This document shows positions 8,934-18,345 of a DNA stretch of 64,000 nt, in pieces; within the stretch, counting starts at the first letter, position 1; each line of letters opens with the position of its first letter. Location of the stretch: the NCBI GenBank assembly GCA_017303755.1, contig JAFLBS010000001.1, positions 868,001 through 932,000 of the forward strand, in the 5' to 3' direction. Source of the DNA: Flavobacteriales bacterium. Its GTDB lineage: Bacteria; Bacteroidota; Bacteroidia; Flavobacteriales; Flavobacteriaceae. The position numbers and the translations under genes were made by a program. The notes below the pieces were generated by a model. That model ran no database searches. It was not told where the DNA came from and saw only the letters and a list, made by a program, of their open reading frames with translations.

Positions 8934-10121
8934 TTAATCGATGATTGCTGCAATTCCCGGTAAAATTCTTCCTTCCAACATTTCCAACATAGCGCCACCA
9001 CCAGTAGAAACGTAGCTCATTTTTTCTTCTAAGCCAAACTGTTTTACAGCTGCTACAGAATCGCCTCCACCAACTAGTGAAAACGCACCATTTCGAGTTG
9101 CTTCGGCTATTTGTTCACCTAAAGTAATGGTTCCGTGAGCGAATTTTTCCATTTCAAAAACACCCAATGGACCGTTCCATAAAATAGTTTTTGAATTCAT
9201 AATCACCTCTTTGAAGTTTTCCAATGATTTGGGTCCAGCATCCAAACCTTGCCAACCATCTGGAATTTCTCTTACATCAACAATTTGGGTTTTGGCTTCG
9301 TTAGAAAACGAATCGGCTGCTACAACATCAACAGGAATGTGAATGTGAACGTTCTTTTCTTTGGCTTTGTGTAAGATTTCGAGTGCTAATTCCATTTTGT
9401 CGTCTTCGCAAATCGAATCTCCAACTTTTCCGCCCAATGCTTTGATGAAAGTAAACGTCATTCCACCGCCAATAATCATGTGGTCAATTTTATCTAAAAT
9501 ATTTTCAATTACGGTAATTTTGGAAGACACTTTTGAACCACCAAGAACAGCAGTTACGGGTTTAACCGAATTATTTAAAACACGGTTCAAGCTTTCGATT
9601 TCTTTGGCCAATAACAATCCAAAGCATTTGTTTTCTGGGAAAAACTGAGCAATTATGGTTGTTGAAGCATGTGCTCTATGCGCCGTTCCGAAAGCATCGT
9701 TTACGTAAATATCGCCCAATGAGGCTAATTCTTTAGAAAATTCAACATCTCCAGCTTCTTCTTCAGGATAAAAACGCAAATTTTCAAGTAGTAATACTTC
9801 ACCCGATTTTAAATTGGCAGCAGCATTTTTAGCTACTTCTCCTCTACAATCGGAAGCAAATTGAACTGGAACTCCAAGAATTTCGGAAGTTGTTTTTACG
9901 ATATGTGAAAGGGAATAGTTATCTTCTTTTCCTTTTGGTCTGCCTAAGTGAGACATCAAAATCACGCTTCCGCCATCGGCAAGAATCTTATCTATAGTTG
10001 GTTTTGCCGCTTCAATTCGGTTGGTATCAGTAACATTAAAATTTTCGTCTAACGGTACGTTAAAGTCAACACGAATTACAGCTTTTTTATCTTTAAAATT
10101 AAAATCGTTGATAGTTTTCAT
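8934..10121 (-). CDS. pgk: phosphoglycerate kinase
   Basis: Glycolytic enzyme transferring phosphate from 1,3-bisphosphoglycerate to ADP. The 395-residue length is normal. Signature stretches are the N-terminal substrate-binding RVDFNVPLD (about 17-25), SHLGRPKG (about 58-65), [12 protein letters not shown], the GGSKVSSK region and the C-terminal nucleotide-binding WNGPLGVFE and GGGDSVAAV. The gene is single, with its own promoter upstream, between the transglycosylase operon and the secreted paralogue pair. Confidence 0.98.
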   Translation of the reverse strand: MKTINDFNFKDKKAVIRVDFNVPLDENFNVTDTNRIEAAKPTIDKILADGGSVILMSHLGRPKGKEDNYSLSHIVKTTSEILGVPVQFASDCRGEVAKNAAANLKSGEVLLLENLRFYPEEEAGDVEFSKELASLGDIYVNDAFGTAHRAHASTTIIAQFFPENKCFGLLLAKEIESLNRVLNNSVKPVTAVLGGSKVSSKITVIENILDKIDHMIIGGGMTFTFIKALGGKVGDSICEDDKMELALEILHKAKEKNVHIHIPVDVVAADSFSNEAKTQIVDVREIPDGWQGLDAGPKSLENFKEVIMNSKTILWNGPLGVFEMEKFAHGTITLGEQIAEATRNGAFSLVGGGDSVAAVKQFGLEEKMSYVSTGGGAMLEMLEGRILPGIAAIID

Positions 10122-10149
10122 CTTTAGAATCAGTTAATTTAGTTGATTG

Positions 10150-10157
10150 CAAAGATA
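10150..10157 (-). promoter_or_regulatory. -7 promoter element for pgk
   Basis: Minus-strand TATCTTTG, an exact TAnnTTTG match, 28 bases before the pgk start, predicting a leader of about 25 bases. Confidence 0.55.
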
Positions 10158-10220
10158 GTCTTTTGTTTTTTTAATTAAAATGACAAAACTCATTGATGGG
10201 AATTAAACCCATTAAAACCA

Positions 10221-11825
10221 TTAATCCATATCGGTTATTCCAGTGATAACGGTATTTACAGAAACGATGTATAATTTTTCAGAATACATTCCGTTGGCTT
10301 TAGAAGCATAAAAACTAATGGCGTCTTCCAATTGGTCAAAACGCTCTAAATAGACGTAAGTGTAGTTGTTGATTTTGTTTACAAACGTTTGATTTTTAAC
10401 GTCTTTTAATGTCAATAAAGTAGAATAAGGTTTAGCATTACTTGGATCAACAAAAGCACATGTAACCACGTAAAACCCTTTTTCCTGACCTGTGATATTG
10501 AGCGTTAAAACTTCGATTAACTCCTTTTTGATTTCTCCCTTTTTATTCGAAAAAGTTTGTGCTTTACTCGTAAGATTTTTGGCTGAGGTAGTTTGGAATA
10601 AATCAGCGTAAATTTCTTTCATTTGTTGCACTTTCTTGATGTCGTATTGTTCCAACATTTCTTTGTTGGTCATGCTGGCTGGTTTTTGTGCAACTGGTGC
10701 AGCTGGAATCGACTCATCAACAATTAAAGAAGCAAAAAACAAGAAACATTTATCGCTTTCTGATTCAATTTTTAGCATTGCTTCAGTGCTGTTGTTATCA
10801 AAAACGGAATTGTTTTCGTTAGCTATAGTAGTAAGACAACTATCAAATCCTAAAGTATTTTTACTGTCTGGATAACGATTTACTTGGTGTTTGTTTTCGA
10901 TTGTAATGGAACTATTAAAGAAATTATCAGGTTTTCTTAATTTATTAGTAACCGCAATAAAGTTTTTGCTTTTGGCTGTTTTGATGGACACTTTATCACC
11001 TGGAACTTTATAATCACCGTCTAAAGCGGCAACTGCAATTTGAGACTTAACCTGACCTTGCGCCACTGTTTTAAATCCGGTGCAATTCAAACTCACAGAA
11101 GAGTTTGAAATATCTGAAAAACCATCAAAAGTGATGATGTTTTTAAGTGGTTTTGAACTGTCTTCGTATACGATGAAAATCTGCCAACCCGAAGCGATTC
11201 CGCCTCTTAACATTCCTTGAGTTGCTCTGATGTCGGCCAAAGTATACACTCCAGAAGGATTCATCAAACCAACTACATCGTCTGTGATATCAGCATAGAC
11301 TACATAAGGAGCAAAATCTTTGAATTCGGCCGAGTTCAATCCGTCAAAAATAACCGTTCCTGTAATGCTTTTGTATTGCGCTTGATTTGGGTATTTAATT
11401 TTTACAGTAGAAACCGAAGCTCTTCCAGCATCAACCGCCACAAATTTGTCTTCTTTGGGTTGATCTCCGGTGTTGTATTTATAGGTTCCCGCCCAATACA
11501 ATCCGGCGTAAACTATTTTTTTGGGTGAATTGGTGTCAAGAAATAACTCGGCACTACTGGATGAAAACGTTGATTCGTCGCCATCAATATCAATGTATTC
11601 CATAGTGAAATCATCGTTCAATAATGCCGTGCTCGTATGATTGTAATACGGAACGTTAGATGAATTGCTATAATCAACACGATTGGTTATGTTGTTGGCT
11701 AAAATCGTAACATCGCCGTTGAGTTCTTTTTGAAATCTAGGTTTGAATGGGTTTTGGGAATGTGCGAGTGAAATTCCGAGAACCATCATCGAAAAACAAA
11801 TGTTTTTAGGGCTAAACTTTTTCAT
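10221..11825 (-). CDS. large secreted protein with SPOR-like C-terminus, paralogue 2
   Basis: A 534-residue exported protein with a signal peptide ending near residue 23. Residues about 25-350 match the next gene over their whole length (shared VDYSNSSNVPY, MEYIDIDGDESTFSSSSAEL, KKIVYAGLYW, GTYKYNTG motifs). The same beta-rich module is, from memory, found at the N-terminus of large flavobacterial surface proteins. The last ~110 residues contain a G-x-Y-x-V segment and an N-Y-T-Y-V-Y-L-E-R-F segment that resemble the SPOR-like ends of proteins near SprF/PorP-type genes. It starts 21 bases after the upstream paralogue's stop, so it is the second gene of a pair. Function unknown; an envelope or surface role is inferred. 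Confidence 0.75.
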   Translation of the reverse strand: MKKFSPKNICFSMMVLGISLAHSQNPFKPRFQKELNGDVTILANNITNRVDYSNSSNVPYYNHTSTALLNDDFTMEYIDIDGDESTFSSSSAELFLDTNSPKKIVYAGLYWAGTYKYNTGDQPKEDKFVAVDAGRASVSTVKIKYPNQAQYKSITGTVIFDGLNSAEFKDFAPYVVYADITDDVVGLMNPSGVYTLADIRATQGMLRGGIASGWQIFIVYEDSSKPLKNIITFDGFSDISNSSVSLNCTGFKTVAQGQVKSQIAVAALDGDYKVPGDKVSIKTAKSKNFIAVTNKLRKPDNFFNSSITIENKHQVNRYPDSKNTLGFDSCLTTIANENNSVFDNNSTEAMLKIESESDKCFLFFASLIVDESIPAAPVAQKPASMTNKEMLEQYDIKKVQQMKEIYADLFQTTSAKNLTSKAQTFSNKKGEIKKELIEVLTLNITGQEKGFYVVTCAFVDPSNAKPYSTLLTLKDVKNQTFVNKINNYTYVYLERFDQLEDAISFYASKANGMYSEKLYIVSVNTVITGITDMD

Positions 11826-11846
11826 TTTCGGTAGTATTGGGGATTT

Positions 11847-13406
11847 TTATTCTTCTAAATTGGTAATCATTATGTCTTCTTTGTTGTTTACAGACAATAT
11901 CCAAACGTGATCGTTGTAGGAGTTGTTCAGTTTCGAATTACACATGTCTATAGCAACTGATTTATCGTTTACTTTGGCTAAATAAACGTATTTGAATTTA
12001 TTTTTTGGATCTGAAAATGATGTTGCAGAAACACCATTAGAGTTCAATTTTGATACAAATTTTTTCAAGTTAGATTCGTTTTCAAAAACGTTTGCAATAA
12101 TATAATATCCTGAGGGAAATCCATCTATGGAAGCCGATTTTATTTCTGTAGTATTTTTTCTAATAACAGAAGGCTTTTCCACCTGAGTTACAATTGCTTT
12201 TTTGATAGTGGTAAATTCGGATAAATCAGTTTCATTTGAGACATAAATTTCAGGTGATGCAACTGATTTAAATTCTTCATTTTCAATTACTTCAATATTA
12301 AAAGCAGAAAAGAACATATAGCATCGGTCACCACTTGATTTCATTCGCAAAGTAGCATTAGCAATAGTATTGGCTAGCACAGAATTGTCTTGATTTTTGA
12401 TGTTCATTACGCAAGTATCGTATCCTAAAGTGTTTTTGCTGTTCGGATTTCGATCTGAAAAATGCTTTTCATCGATGGTAATCGAACTGTTTAAGAAATT
12501 TTTAGGTTTTCGAATCGGACTTTCTAAAACCGAATATTTTTCGTTTGCTCCTGCTTTAAAAAAGAATTGATCGCCTGTTAAATTGTTGTCGCCTTCTAAA
12601 ACAGCAAGCGCGATTTTGGCATTAACTTGACCTTCGGGTGCTGTTGTAAAACCAGAAAATTGTACATCAGTAAAATCATCGTTCAATCCAGAAAAACCAT
12701 CATAGCTGGTAATGTATTTTCCTTTCATTGATGCATCGCGATAGACTACAAATAAAGTCCAACCTGCCGCAACTCCACCACTGATTCGTCCTTCTGTTGC
12801 TCTAATATTGGCAACTGTATATTCACCAAAAGGATTGTCGATTTGATTGATGTATTCGGTTATGTCTGCATAAACAGCATAAGGCGCACATTCTTTAAAT
12901 TCTTTCTTTCCTAAACCATCAAAAAGAATTTCACCTTTTATGTTGGTGTATTTTTCTTGATTTGGGAATTTGATTTTGATGTCGTCAATAGCTTCTCTGT
13001 TGTCATCATCGGCTACAAATTTTTCTTCACTTTTCTGAATACCAGTGTTGTATTTGTAGGTTGCCGACCAATATAAAGCGGCGTAAATTATTTTTTTGCT
13101 TTCTGGATTATCCACAATTAATGAAGCCGAGCTGGAAGAAAAAGTACCTCCATCAGTATCAACATCAATGTATTCCATTTGAAATTGATCGTTCAAAAGT
13201 GCATGATTGGATTGGTTGTGGTACGGAACTTTAGTAGAATTGTCGTAATCGGTTCTATTTACTATTGAGTTGGCAATCACGGCCATATCTCCTTTTACAA
13301 ATGAGTGATATCGAACTTTGAACGGAATTGGCGACTGCGAATGAGCCACGACACATGTAAACAAAGCGGCAAATGCCGAAACAAAAAATTGTTTGGTGTG
13401 TTTCAT
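11847..13406 (-). CDS. large secreted protein with SPOR-like C-terminus, paralogue 1
   Basis: A 519-residue exported protein with a signal peptide ending around residue 23 (VVAHSQ). The N-terminal ~350 residues are homologous to the downstream paralogue (VDTDGGTFSSSSASL, KKIIYAALYWSATYKYN, DRCYMFFSAFN). The C-terminal 80 residues hold GYYIIANVFENESNLKKFV and KFKYVYLAKVNDKSVAI, a SPOR-like pattern. SPOR domains bind denuded peptidoglycan; here only the pattern, not a confident family match, can be claimed. First gene of a two-gene unit transcribed away from holB. Confidence 0.75.
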   Translation of the reverse strand: MKHTKQFFVSAFAALFTCVVAHSQSPIPFKVRYHSFVKGDMAVIANSIVNRTDYDNSTKVPYHNQSNHALLNDQFQMEYIDVDTDGGTFSSSSASLIVDNPESKKIIYAALYWSATYKYNTGIQKSEEKFVADDDNREAIDDIKIKFPNQEKYTNIKGEILFDGLGKKEFKECAPYAVYADITEYINQIDNPFGEYTVANIRATEGRISGGVAAGWTLFVVYRDASMKGKYITSYDGFSGLNDDFTDVQFSGFTTAPEGQVNAKIALAVLEGDNNLTGDQFFFKAGANEKYSVLESPIRKPKNFLNSSITIDEKHFSDRNPNSKNTLGYDTCVMNIKNQDNSVLANTIANATLRMKSSGDRCYMFFSAFNIEVIENEEFKSVASPEIYVSNETDLSEFTTIKKAIVTQVEKPSVIRKNTTEIKSASIDGFPSGYYIIANVFENESNLKKFVSKLNSNGVSATSFSDPKNKFKYVYLAKVNDKSVAIDMCNSKLNNSYNDHVWILSVNNKEDIMITNLEE

Positions 13407-13574
13407 AAAAAACTTTATTAGGGTATTATTACTTTTTTAAAAACAGGGTGAAATTAGAATTTAATTCGTTAAAGTGTATGTTTTTATCGATTAAATGTAA
13501 ATAATGATATTTTTTGTAGGTTTTTATCTTTATGTTTTTATGCTAAAAAAAAGCTTTTTTTGATTTTTTTGTAC

Positions 13575-13582
13575 TATATTTG
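13575..13582 (+). promoter_or_regulatory. -7 promoter element overlapping the holB start region
   Basis: TATATTTG, an exact TAnnTTTG match, ends 3 bases before the holB ATG. If transcription starts about 4 bases after the element, the message would be leaderless. Confidence 0.5.
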
Positions 13583-13585
13583 CTC

Positions 13586-14734
13586 ATGCTGTTTTCAGAA
13601 ATTTTAGGTCACGATCACATCAAAAATCACTTGATTAAGAGTGCAAGTATTGGAAGAATTCCACATGCTCAATTGTTTATTGGACCAGAAGGAACTGGAA
13701 CTTTACCCATGGCGATTGCCTATGCACAGTACATTATTTGTGGAAATTCGGGAAATGAAAACATCGGTTCAAACGAAGCGTGCAACTTAAAATTCAACTC
13801 GATTTCGCATCCTGATTTGCATTTTGTCTATCCAACGGTAACCACTGAAGACATCAAATCAAAACCGAAAAGCCTTGATTTTATTCAGGATTGGAGGACT
13901 TTTTTAAATGAAAACAGTTACGGAAGTTTGTTTGATTGGTACACGCTTTTGGGAGTTAAAAACAAGCAAGGCGAAATTCGTGTTGAAGATGCCAATGAAA
14001 TCGTAAAGTCGTTATCCTTAAAATCATTAGAAGGCGGTTACAAGGTAATGATCATTTGGATGGCTGATAAAATGAATATTTCGGCTTCTAACAAATTGTT
14101 GAAATTGCTCGAAGAACCAACCGATAAAACAGTTTTCATCCTTATCTCAGAAAACGAAGAAGACATCATTCAAACCATACGGTCGCGTTGTCAGGTATTG
14201 CATTTCAATGCGTTGCCCGAAGAAGTGATTTCGAGTGAATTGATCACAAAATACGGTGTCACTGAAAATAGCGCTATGAAAATCGCACATCAATCACAGG
14301 GAAATTTCAATAAAGCTTTGCAAATTTTAAATGGCGATAGCGAAGAATTTCCGTTTGAAGAATGGTTTGTAACTTGGCTTCGTGCGGCTTACAGTGCCAA
14401 GAAAAATGCTGCTGCCATCAACGATTTGATTGCTTGGAGCGAAAACATTGCGAGTATTGGGCGCGAAAGTCAAAAGAAGTTTTTGAATTACTGTATTGAT
14501 GTGTTCCGTCAAGCTTTGATGCTGAACTACCAAGCCGAAAAATTAGTGTATTTTGAACCCAAAGTCAACGGATTTACCTTAGAAAAATTCGCTCCTTTTG
14601 TCACTGGGAATAATATCCACGAGATATTTACTTCGCTTTCTGATGCTTCGTATCATATTGAACGCAACGGAAATGCCAAGATTATTCTGACTGATTTATC
14701 GATTAAATTGACGCGTTTGATTCATAAAAACTAA
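13586..14734 (+). CDS. holB: DNA polymerase III subunit delta-prime
   Basis: Clamp-loader subunit of 382 residues (ATG at 13586; an in-frame TTG two codons upstream sits in the promoter element and was rejected). The RuvB/RFC-like N-terminal fold shows LGHDHIKNHL and IPHAQLFIGPEGTG; the P-loop is degenerate (GPEGTGTLPMA), as expected for delta-prime, which does not hydrolyse ATP. The sensor region NKLLKLLEEPTDKTVFILIS and IRSRCQ motif follow. It acts with tau/gamma and delta to load the beta clamp. Intergenic space upstream is shared with the divergent secreted paralogue pair. Confidence 0.92.
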   Translation: MLFSEILGHDHIKNHLIKSASIGRIPHAQLFIGPEGTGTLPMAIAYAQYIICGNSGNENIGSNEACNLKFNSISHPDLHFVYPTVTTEDIKSKPKSLDFIQDWRTFLNENSYGSLFDWYTLLGVKNKQGEIRVEDANEIVKSLSLKSLEGGYKVMIIWMADKMNISASNKLLKLLEEPTDKTVFILISENEEDIIQTIRSRCQVLHFNALPEEVISSELITKYGVTENSAMKIAHQSQGNFNKALQILNGDSEEFPFEEWFVTWLRAAYSAKKNAAAINDLIAWSENIASIGRESQKKFLNYCIDVFRQALMLNYQAEKLVYFEPKVNGFTLEKFAPFVTGNNIHEIFTSLSDASYHIERNGNAKIILTDLSIKLTRLIHKN

Positions 14735-14773
14735 ACTATTTCCGATTTCTACTCTTTCAACACTATTTTGACT

Positions 14774-14781
14774 TAACTTTG
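14774..14781 (+). promoter_or_regulatory. -7 promoter element for the DoxX-like gene
   Basis: TAACTTTG, an exact TAnnTTTG match, 11 bases before the ATG, predicting a leader of only about 7 bases. Confidence 0.45.
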
Positions 14782-14791
14782 TTAGAAAATC

Positions 14792-15175
14792 ATGAACGAT
14801 ACTGCTGCAGTTTTAGTTTTAGTTTTCTTGGCGCTTACTTTTTTAATGTCGTCTTTCGAAAAAATTTTCAATTGGAATAGTACAATGACTTGGCTGAAAG
14901 GTCTTTTTGCCAACACTTTCCTTAAAAATGTGGTTCCATTAGTAACCGGAATTTTATTGGCTTTTGAAGTTTTTGCCGGAATCTTATGTTTGGTTGGGAT
15001 TTTTGAATTGTACTTAAATGGCGGAAGAATGTTCGGCTTTTACGGATCTGTTTTCTCTTGCATTTCGTTGCTTTTTATGCTTTTTGGTCAACGTTTGTTG
15101 AAAGATTACGATGGCGCACGAACCATTGCTATTTATTTTGTTCCTGCCATTTTTGGTGTGTTTTTGTTGAGTTAA
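14792..15175 (+). CDS. DoxX-like integral membrane protein
   Basis: A 127-residue inner-membrane protein with four predicted transmembrane helices (about 5-20, 44-70, 80-100, 108-126). Length and helix pattern fit the DoxX/DoxD-like superfamily, which is associated with quinone or thiol redox steps in some members, but no catalytic motif allows a specific role. It lies 57 bases after holB with its own promoter core, and its TAA stop directly abuts the stop of the convergent helicase gene. Confidence 0.72.
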   Translation: MNDTAAVLVLVFLALTFLMSSFEKIFNWNSTMTWLKGLFANTFLKNVVPLVTGILLAFEVFAGILCLVGIFELYLNGGRMFGFYGSVFSCISLLFMLFGQRLLKDYDGARTIAIYFVPAIFGVFLLS

Positions 15176-17434
15176 TTACAAACTCGCCTTGTACATTTTC
15201 AATTCATCCCAAGTGAATTCGTCGCCGTATTTTTCTTTTAATTCGCCCAAAGCTTCGCCTTTAAATCCTTTGAATGCTTTAGTTAACGCATTGATTTTGT
15301 CTTCAGGAAGCACATCGGTTAAAGCAATGGTTTGAGTTTCGATGAGTTTGGCCAAGTGACCGCTGATGGTTTGTGGTGTCAATTTTCGGATGGCTGCGAT
15401 TTCTTTGATGGTATTGCGCTGAATCCAGAGTTCGTAGGTTTCCTGAACCGTTGATTTTTTTGGCTCTTTGGGTTTTTTCTTTTTAGAATAACGATCAATA
15501 TCGCCTTGTTCTTCAATCAATTGAACATTGGCGTTTTTGAATTCTTCTCTAATCGAATCTACTGTTTTGATTCGGTAGCAACGAACATCATCCGACGATA
15601 GTTTTTCTTTAGAAATTGTTTCGCCTTTGACTATCGTTTCTACCAATAATTTAGCCTTCATTAAATTCAAATTTGATCTCAATTGAAGTTCTTCTAATGC
15701 CGTTAATTCTTCGTAAAACTCTTTAACATTTTTGATGCGTTTAACTTCTTCCAACTTCCAAATCAAATCGCGATACAACTGATTCATTGTTGGAAAAAAG
15801 TAATTGTACGCTGCTTGTATTCGTTCGTTAACAAATTGTAAATCAATAGTTGAAGAAAATAATTTATTCAATTGAAGTATGAATTTTCTCGATGGTTCAA
15901 TCAAATTCTCAATGATTTCCGCCTGATTTTTTGCCCAAACCGAATGCTTTGATTTCTGTGAAGCTTCTGATTTTTCACTGTAACTAAAAGAATGATTGCG
16001 CCATTCTTGAGCCAGGTCTTTACAATCAAAACAATTCACTAAATAATGGTGAATATACTGTTGTGTTTCTTGTTGTAAGGTGTTTTCTAACACATCCTCA
16101 GATGCTTTATTGGTGGCGTATTCCATCACGTCTTGGTCGTTGGAAATTCCGTTCATTTGCAAAGGCGAAAGCAACACTAAACCTTCTAACGATCGCAAAC
16201 GCGATAAGGCAACATAGGCTTGTCCTGGTAAAAAAACCTGTGAAACATCGAGTGCCGCTTTGTCAAACGTTAGGCCTTGACTTTTGTGTACTGTGATTGC
16301 CCAAGCCAGTTTGATTGGATAATGTGTAAAAGTTCCCAATACTTCTTCTTCAATCTCTTTGGTGTTTTCGTTTACTGTATAGCGGATGTTTTGCCATTCG
16401 TATTTTTCTACTTCAATGCTCTTTTTTTCGTCGGGAAAATGAATCCATATTTCTTGCTCTGAAAGTGATTCAACGATACCCATTTTTCCGTTGAAGAACT
16501 TTTTATCAAACGATGCATCATTTTTAATGAACATGATTTGCGCGCCAATTTTGAGTTCTAATTTTTCTTCTAAAGGATAAATTTTATCAGGAAAATCGTC
16601 GACAACATCGGCTTTGTAAGCATACATTTTCCCTTCTAAATCTTTCAAAGACTGAGCGTTAATACTATCGGCTTTAGCATTGTGAGTGGTTAAAGTAATA
16701 TAGCCTTTATTGGCTTTTAAATCGAAGTTGGGCTGAACGTGTTGGTTTAAAATCTGAATGTCATTTTGCGTCATTCGGTTGTTTCTCAAGCTGTTGAGTA
16801 CGGAAATGAATTGGTCGTCAGTTTGTCTAAAAATCTTAGATAATTCGATGTACAACGGCGGATTTTGCTCTATAACGTGCGCGTTGAAAAAGAATTTTCC
16901 TCGGTAATAATTGCGCAATGTTCGCCATTCATCATCTCTGATAACTGGAGGAAGTTGCAATAAATCGCCAATAAAAAGCACTTGAACTCCACCAAACGGA
17001 CGGTTTTTTTTTCGAACGGATTGCATCATAAAATCCATTGCATCAAGTAAATCCGAACGCAACATACTCACTTCATCGATGATGAGTAATTCCATATTGC
17101 GAATGACTGTTTTCTTTAAACTACTCATTTTGAAATGTCTACGAAGAGTCGAACGGCTTTCAAATTTGGAGTTTTCTAGAAATTGTGGAGCTGAATTATC
17201 GGGAATGAATCCGCCAAACGGCAACTGAAACATTGAGTGAATTGTAACTCCGCCAGCGTTTAGAGCCGCAATTCCGGTTGGAGCTACAACTACGGTGTTT
17301 TTATGTGTAGTTTTGATGATTTCTTTGAGAATGGTAGTTTTACCTGTTCCCGCTTTTCCGGTCAGGAATACCGAACGATTGGTTTGGTTGATGAATTGCA
17401 AAACGTATTTTGCTTCGGCAGATACAAATTCCAT
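15176..17434 (-). CDS. PIF1/RecD-like helicase with C-terminal HTH region
   Basis: A 752-residue DNA helicase. The start at 17434 (MEFVSAEAKYVL) is preferred because an in-frame ATG 11 codons upstream lies beyond the predicted transcription start. Walker A is at about residues 25-33 (GKAGTGKTT), Walker B is IIDEVSML, and the SF1 motif YVALSRLRSLEGL is present near residue 410. The C-terminal ~110 residues hold a predicted helix-turn-helix (ELWIQRNTIKEIAAIRKLT), known from HTH_40-type fusions in Bacteroidota. Likely resolves stalled forks or structured DNA. Its stop abuts the convergent DoxX-like gene. Confidence 0.9.
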   Translation of the reverse strand: MEFVSAEAKYVLQFINQTNRSVFLTGKAGTGKTTILKEIIKTTHKNTVVVAPTGIAALNAGGVTIHSMFQLPFGGFIPDNSAPQFLENSKFESRSTLRRHFKMSSLKKTVIRNMELLIIDEVSMLRSDLLDAMDFMMQSVRKKNRPFGGVQVLFIGDLLQLPPVIRDDEWRTLRNYYRGKFFFNAHVIEQNPPLYIELSKIFRQTDDQFISVLNSLRNNRMTQNDIQILNQHVQPNFDLKANKGYITLTTHNAKADSINAQSLKDLEGKMYAYKADVVDDFPDKIYPLEEKLELKIGAQIMFIKNDASFDKKFFNGKMGIVESLSEQEIWIHFPDEKKSIEVEKYEWQNIRYTVNENTKEIEEEVLGTFTHYPIKLAWAITVHKSQGLTFDKAALDVSQVFLPGQAYVALSRLRSLEGLVLLSPLQMNGISNDQDVMEYATNKASEDVLENTLQQETQQYIHHYLVNCFDCKDLAQEWRNHSFSYSEKSEASQKSKHSVWAKNQAEIIENLIEPSRKFILQLNKLFSSTIDLQFVNERIQAAYNYFFPTMNQLYRDLIWKLEEVKRIKNVKEFYEELTALEELQLRSNLNLMKAKLLVETIVKGETISKEKLSSDDVRCYRIKTVDSIREEFKNANVQLIEEQGDIDRYSKKKKPKEPKKSTVQETYELWIQRNTIKEIAAIRKLTPQTISGHLAKLIETQTIALTDVLPEDKINALTKAFKGFKGEALGELKEKYGDEFTWDELKMYKASL

Positions 17435-17453
17435 GGCTTTGATTTTAGTAAAA

Positions 17454-17461
17454 CAAAAATA
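17454..17461 (-). promoter_or_regulatory. promoter for the PIF1-like helicase
   Basis: Minus-strand TATTTTTG, an exact TAnnTTTG match, with a TTG (forward CAA at 17482-17484) 20 bases upstream as the -33 element. The predicted transcription start near 17450 lies downstream of the longer in-frame ATG, which supports the start at 17434. Confidence 0.6.
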
Positions 17462-17489
17462 AAACATTGTGTGTCAATACGCAACAAAA

Positions 17490-17522
17490 AACGCCTTCAG
17501 AATTTGAAGGCGTTGTATTGTT
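17490..17522 (-). terminator. Rho-independent terminator after the OmpH-like gene
   Basis: A 10-bp perfect stem (17490-17499 with 17505-17514) and 5-base loop; on the minus strand it is followed by a run of Ts. It separates the OmpH-like gene from the helicase promoter just downstream. Confidence 0.75.
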
Positions 17523-17535
17523 ATAAAGAGTTGAA

Positions 17536-18111
17536 TTATTTTTTCTCTTCTTCTTTTTTAGCAGCAGGTTTGTCTTTTTCGTCAACGTATTTGCTGTTTA
17601 CCAATTTGATTAACTCTTTAGTGATATCATAGCTCTCTTTAGCGTACAAAACGGTTGCAGCATCACCTGTTCCGTAGATGTAATCGTACCCTTTTTCTTT
17701 ACCGTAATCTTTAAAGATTTGTTTGTATTTTTTTACCAAACTGTCCATTTCTTTACCGCTTTCGCCTTGTAATTGTTGTAACATTCCTTGTTGAGCGTAT
17801 TGTAATTGTTGTTCTCTTTGTTGCAATTCCATATACTTTTGTTTGGCCCAAGCTTCTCCATTTTTTTGCATATTCGCTTGAAAACTAGTTTGTTCGCTTT
17901 TCAAACGAGATGCTTCGCTTTGAAGTTTTACATCCATTTGAGCCGCTTTATCTTTGTATTTTGCTTCGATGTCTTTTGCTTCAGTGCTTTCTTCCATTAA
18001 TTTTGAAGTATCGATGTAAGCGGTTTTAAAATCTTTGGCTGGAACTGTGTTGTTTTGGTTACACGATACAAAGGCAACCGAAAGTGCAAGTACTGCAATT
18101 ATTTTTTTCAT
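17536..18111 (-). CDS. OmpH/Skp-like periplasmic lipoprotein
   Basis: A 191-residue protein of the OmpH/Skp family, chaperones that hold unfolded outer-membrane proteins in the periplasm. The start at 18111 gives MKKIIAVLALSVAFVSC, a lipoprotein signal with Cys17; longer in-frame readings were rejected because the promoter lies inside them. Residues about 45-135 are a Lys/Gln/Glu-rich helical hairpin with strong coiled-coil character (MELQQREQQLQYAQQG), followed by the conserved GYDYIYGTGD segment. The C-terminus is Lys/Glu/Ala rich. Lipidation differs from soluble E. coli Skp. Confidence 0.87.
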   Translation of the reverse strand: MKKIIAVLALSVAFVSCNQNNTVPAKDFKTAYIDTSKLMEESTEAKDIEAKYKDKAAQMDVKLQSEASRLKSEQTSFQANMQKNGEAWAKQKYMELQQREQQLQYAQQGMLQQLQGESGKEMDSLVKKYKQIFKDYGKEKGYDYIYGTGDAATVLYAKESYDITKELIKLVNSKYVDEKDKPAAKKEEEKK

Positions 18112-18139
18112 TGTATTTCTTTTAATTTTTACTATTCGC

Positions 18140-18147
18140 CAAAAGTA
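18140..18147 (-). promoter_or_regulatory. -7 promoter element for the OmpH-like gene
   Basis: Minus-strand TACTTTTG, an exact TAnnTTTG match, 29 bases before the start codon. Confidence 0.5.
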
Positions 18148-18345
18148 TAAAATTTTAAACTCAAAACAGAAAAAGTTCAAAACCTTGGCATTTTTTTATA
18201 TAATAAACTCTGTTTATAATTTATTTGTTAATGATAATTTTTTGCTATTGAAATTGACTTTAAATAATGCGTTTTAAGGCACTTTTGCTTTTTGGACAAC
18301 TTCTTTTATATTGCTGTCGTTTTTGATTAAAATTAGCGTTTTATA

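Noticed and set aside
13547..13562. Poly-A/poly-T palindrome upstream of holB
   Set aside because: Simple A/T run symmetry without a GC stem; not a credible terminator or binding site.
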